From positions 1-32,942 of the forward strand of contig JAJZVZ010000040.1 of the NCBI GenBank assembly GCA_021846945.1: 32,942 bases of DNA, read 5' to 3'. This document shows, piece after piece, positions 32,800 to 32,942 of the stretch; the stretch's first letter is position 1; each line of letters opens with the position of its first letter. This stretch comes from Acidobacteriota bacterium. Its GTDB lineage: Bacteria > Acidobacteriota > Terriglobia > Terriglobales > Acidobacteriaceae. A model generated the notes under the pieces. It saw only the letters and a program-made list of their open reading frames with translations, searched no databases and was not told the origin of the DNA. A program made the translations under genes and the position numbers.

Positions 32800-32942
32800 T
32801 ATTCTTTCGGCGTAATATCCGTCACCGGCAAATCCCAGTGCGCCAGGAGAATCTCGAAGCGGCGTTGCTCCTCGCGCTGATACGTCGCCTGATCGGGCCA
32901 AAGCTGCCTGATGAATGTCTCCTCATCGGGGTTAGATCGGAA
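32799..32942 (-). CDS. 3' end of an unidentified gene (C-terminal 47 residues)
   Basis: From the window edge to a TAG at 32799 the minus strand reads 47 codons without interruption, beginning FRSNPDEETFIRQLW and ending LPVTDITPKE. The content (Trp, aromatic and acidic residues, no low complexity) looks like real protein, and the position convergent to the epimerase gene is sensible. I cannot name the family. The start lies outside the window. It is also conceivable that this is only an open frame, since 47 codons is short. Confidence 0.55.
   Translation of the reverse strand, partial: FRSNPDEETFIRQLWPDQATYQREEQRRFEILLAHWDLPVTDITPKE

Overview
The window reads as a 33 kb stretch of a GC-rich, metabolically versatile soil-type bacterium, most likely an Acidobacteriota (Terriglobia/Acidobacteriaceae-like). 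The reasons are the density of exported carbohydrate-active and quinoprotein enzymes, several of them with twin-arginine signals; a CGGCTRAAGCCG-rich intergenic element at 2669-2800 of a kind I associate from memory with that group; heptamer filler repeats between genes; and the protein family mix. No rRNA, tRNA, CRISPR, phage or transposase gene is visible, and no recognisable transcription factor lies in the window.

Layout. (1) 1-6635, sugar-acid and polysaccharide genes: a 17-bp tandem repeat (113-228), 5-dehydro-4-deoxyglucarate dehydratase (428-1342), a secreted chitobiase-C-like protein (minus strand), then a Tat-exported GH2 glycosidase followed by a Tat-exported alginate-lyase-like protein. 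(2) 6658-8784: a quinohemoprotein dehydrogenase with an internal cytochrome c segment. (3) 8870-15384, minus strand: a tightly packed six-gene operon of acyl-CoA:carboxylate CoA-transferase, ferredoxin, 2-oxoacid oxidoreductase alpha, a fused beta-gamma subunit, branched-chain aminotransferase and glutamate dehydrogenase. Together these make a complete ferredoxin-linked route between branched-chain amino acids and branched-chain acids. (4) 15682-21658: N-acyl-D-amino-acid deacylase, RidA, a GntP/DsdX-type permease and a Tat-exported lactonase on the minus strand, divergent from a D-serine-dehydratase-like PLP enzyme on the plus strand. Two overlapping palindromes sit in the short divergent region. 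This looks like a D-amino-acid salvage module.

(5) 21797-24971: a secreted heparinase II/III-type enzyme and a secreted aldose 1-epimerase, convergent, with a strong bidirectional hairpin between them. (6) 25385-32740: a secreted repeat/glycine-zipper protein; a housekeeping minus-strand run yacG-pgpA-(NHL/IPT beta-propeller)-cinA; then plus-strand genes for a TGSGNI-repeat surface protein, a phosphoglycolate-phosphatase-like HAD enzyme and a TIGR01777 epimerase. (7) The window ends inside the 3' end of an unidentified minus-strand gene, whose stop codon abuts a heptanucleotide repeat.

The two most interesting units are the 2-oxoacid-oxidoreductase operon and the D-amino-acid divergon. Both are proposed from gene content, motifs and arrangement; neither was tested by database search.
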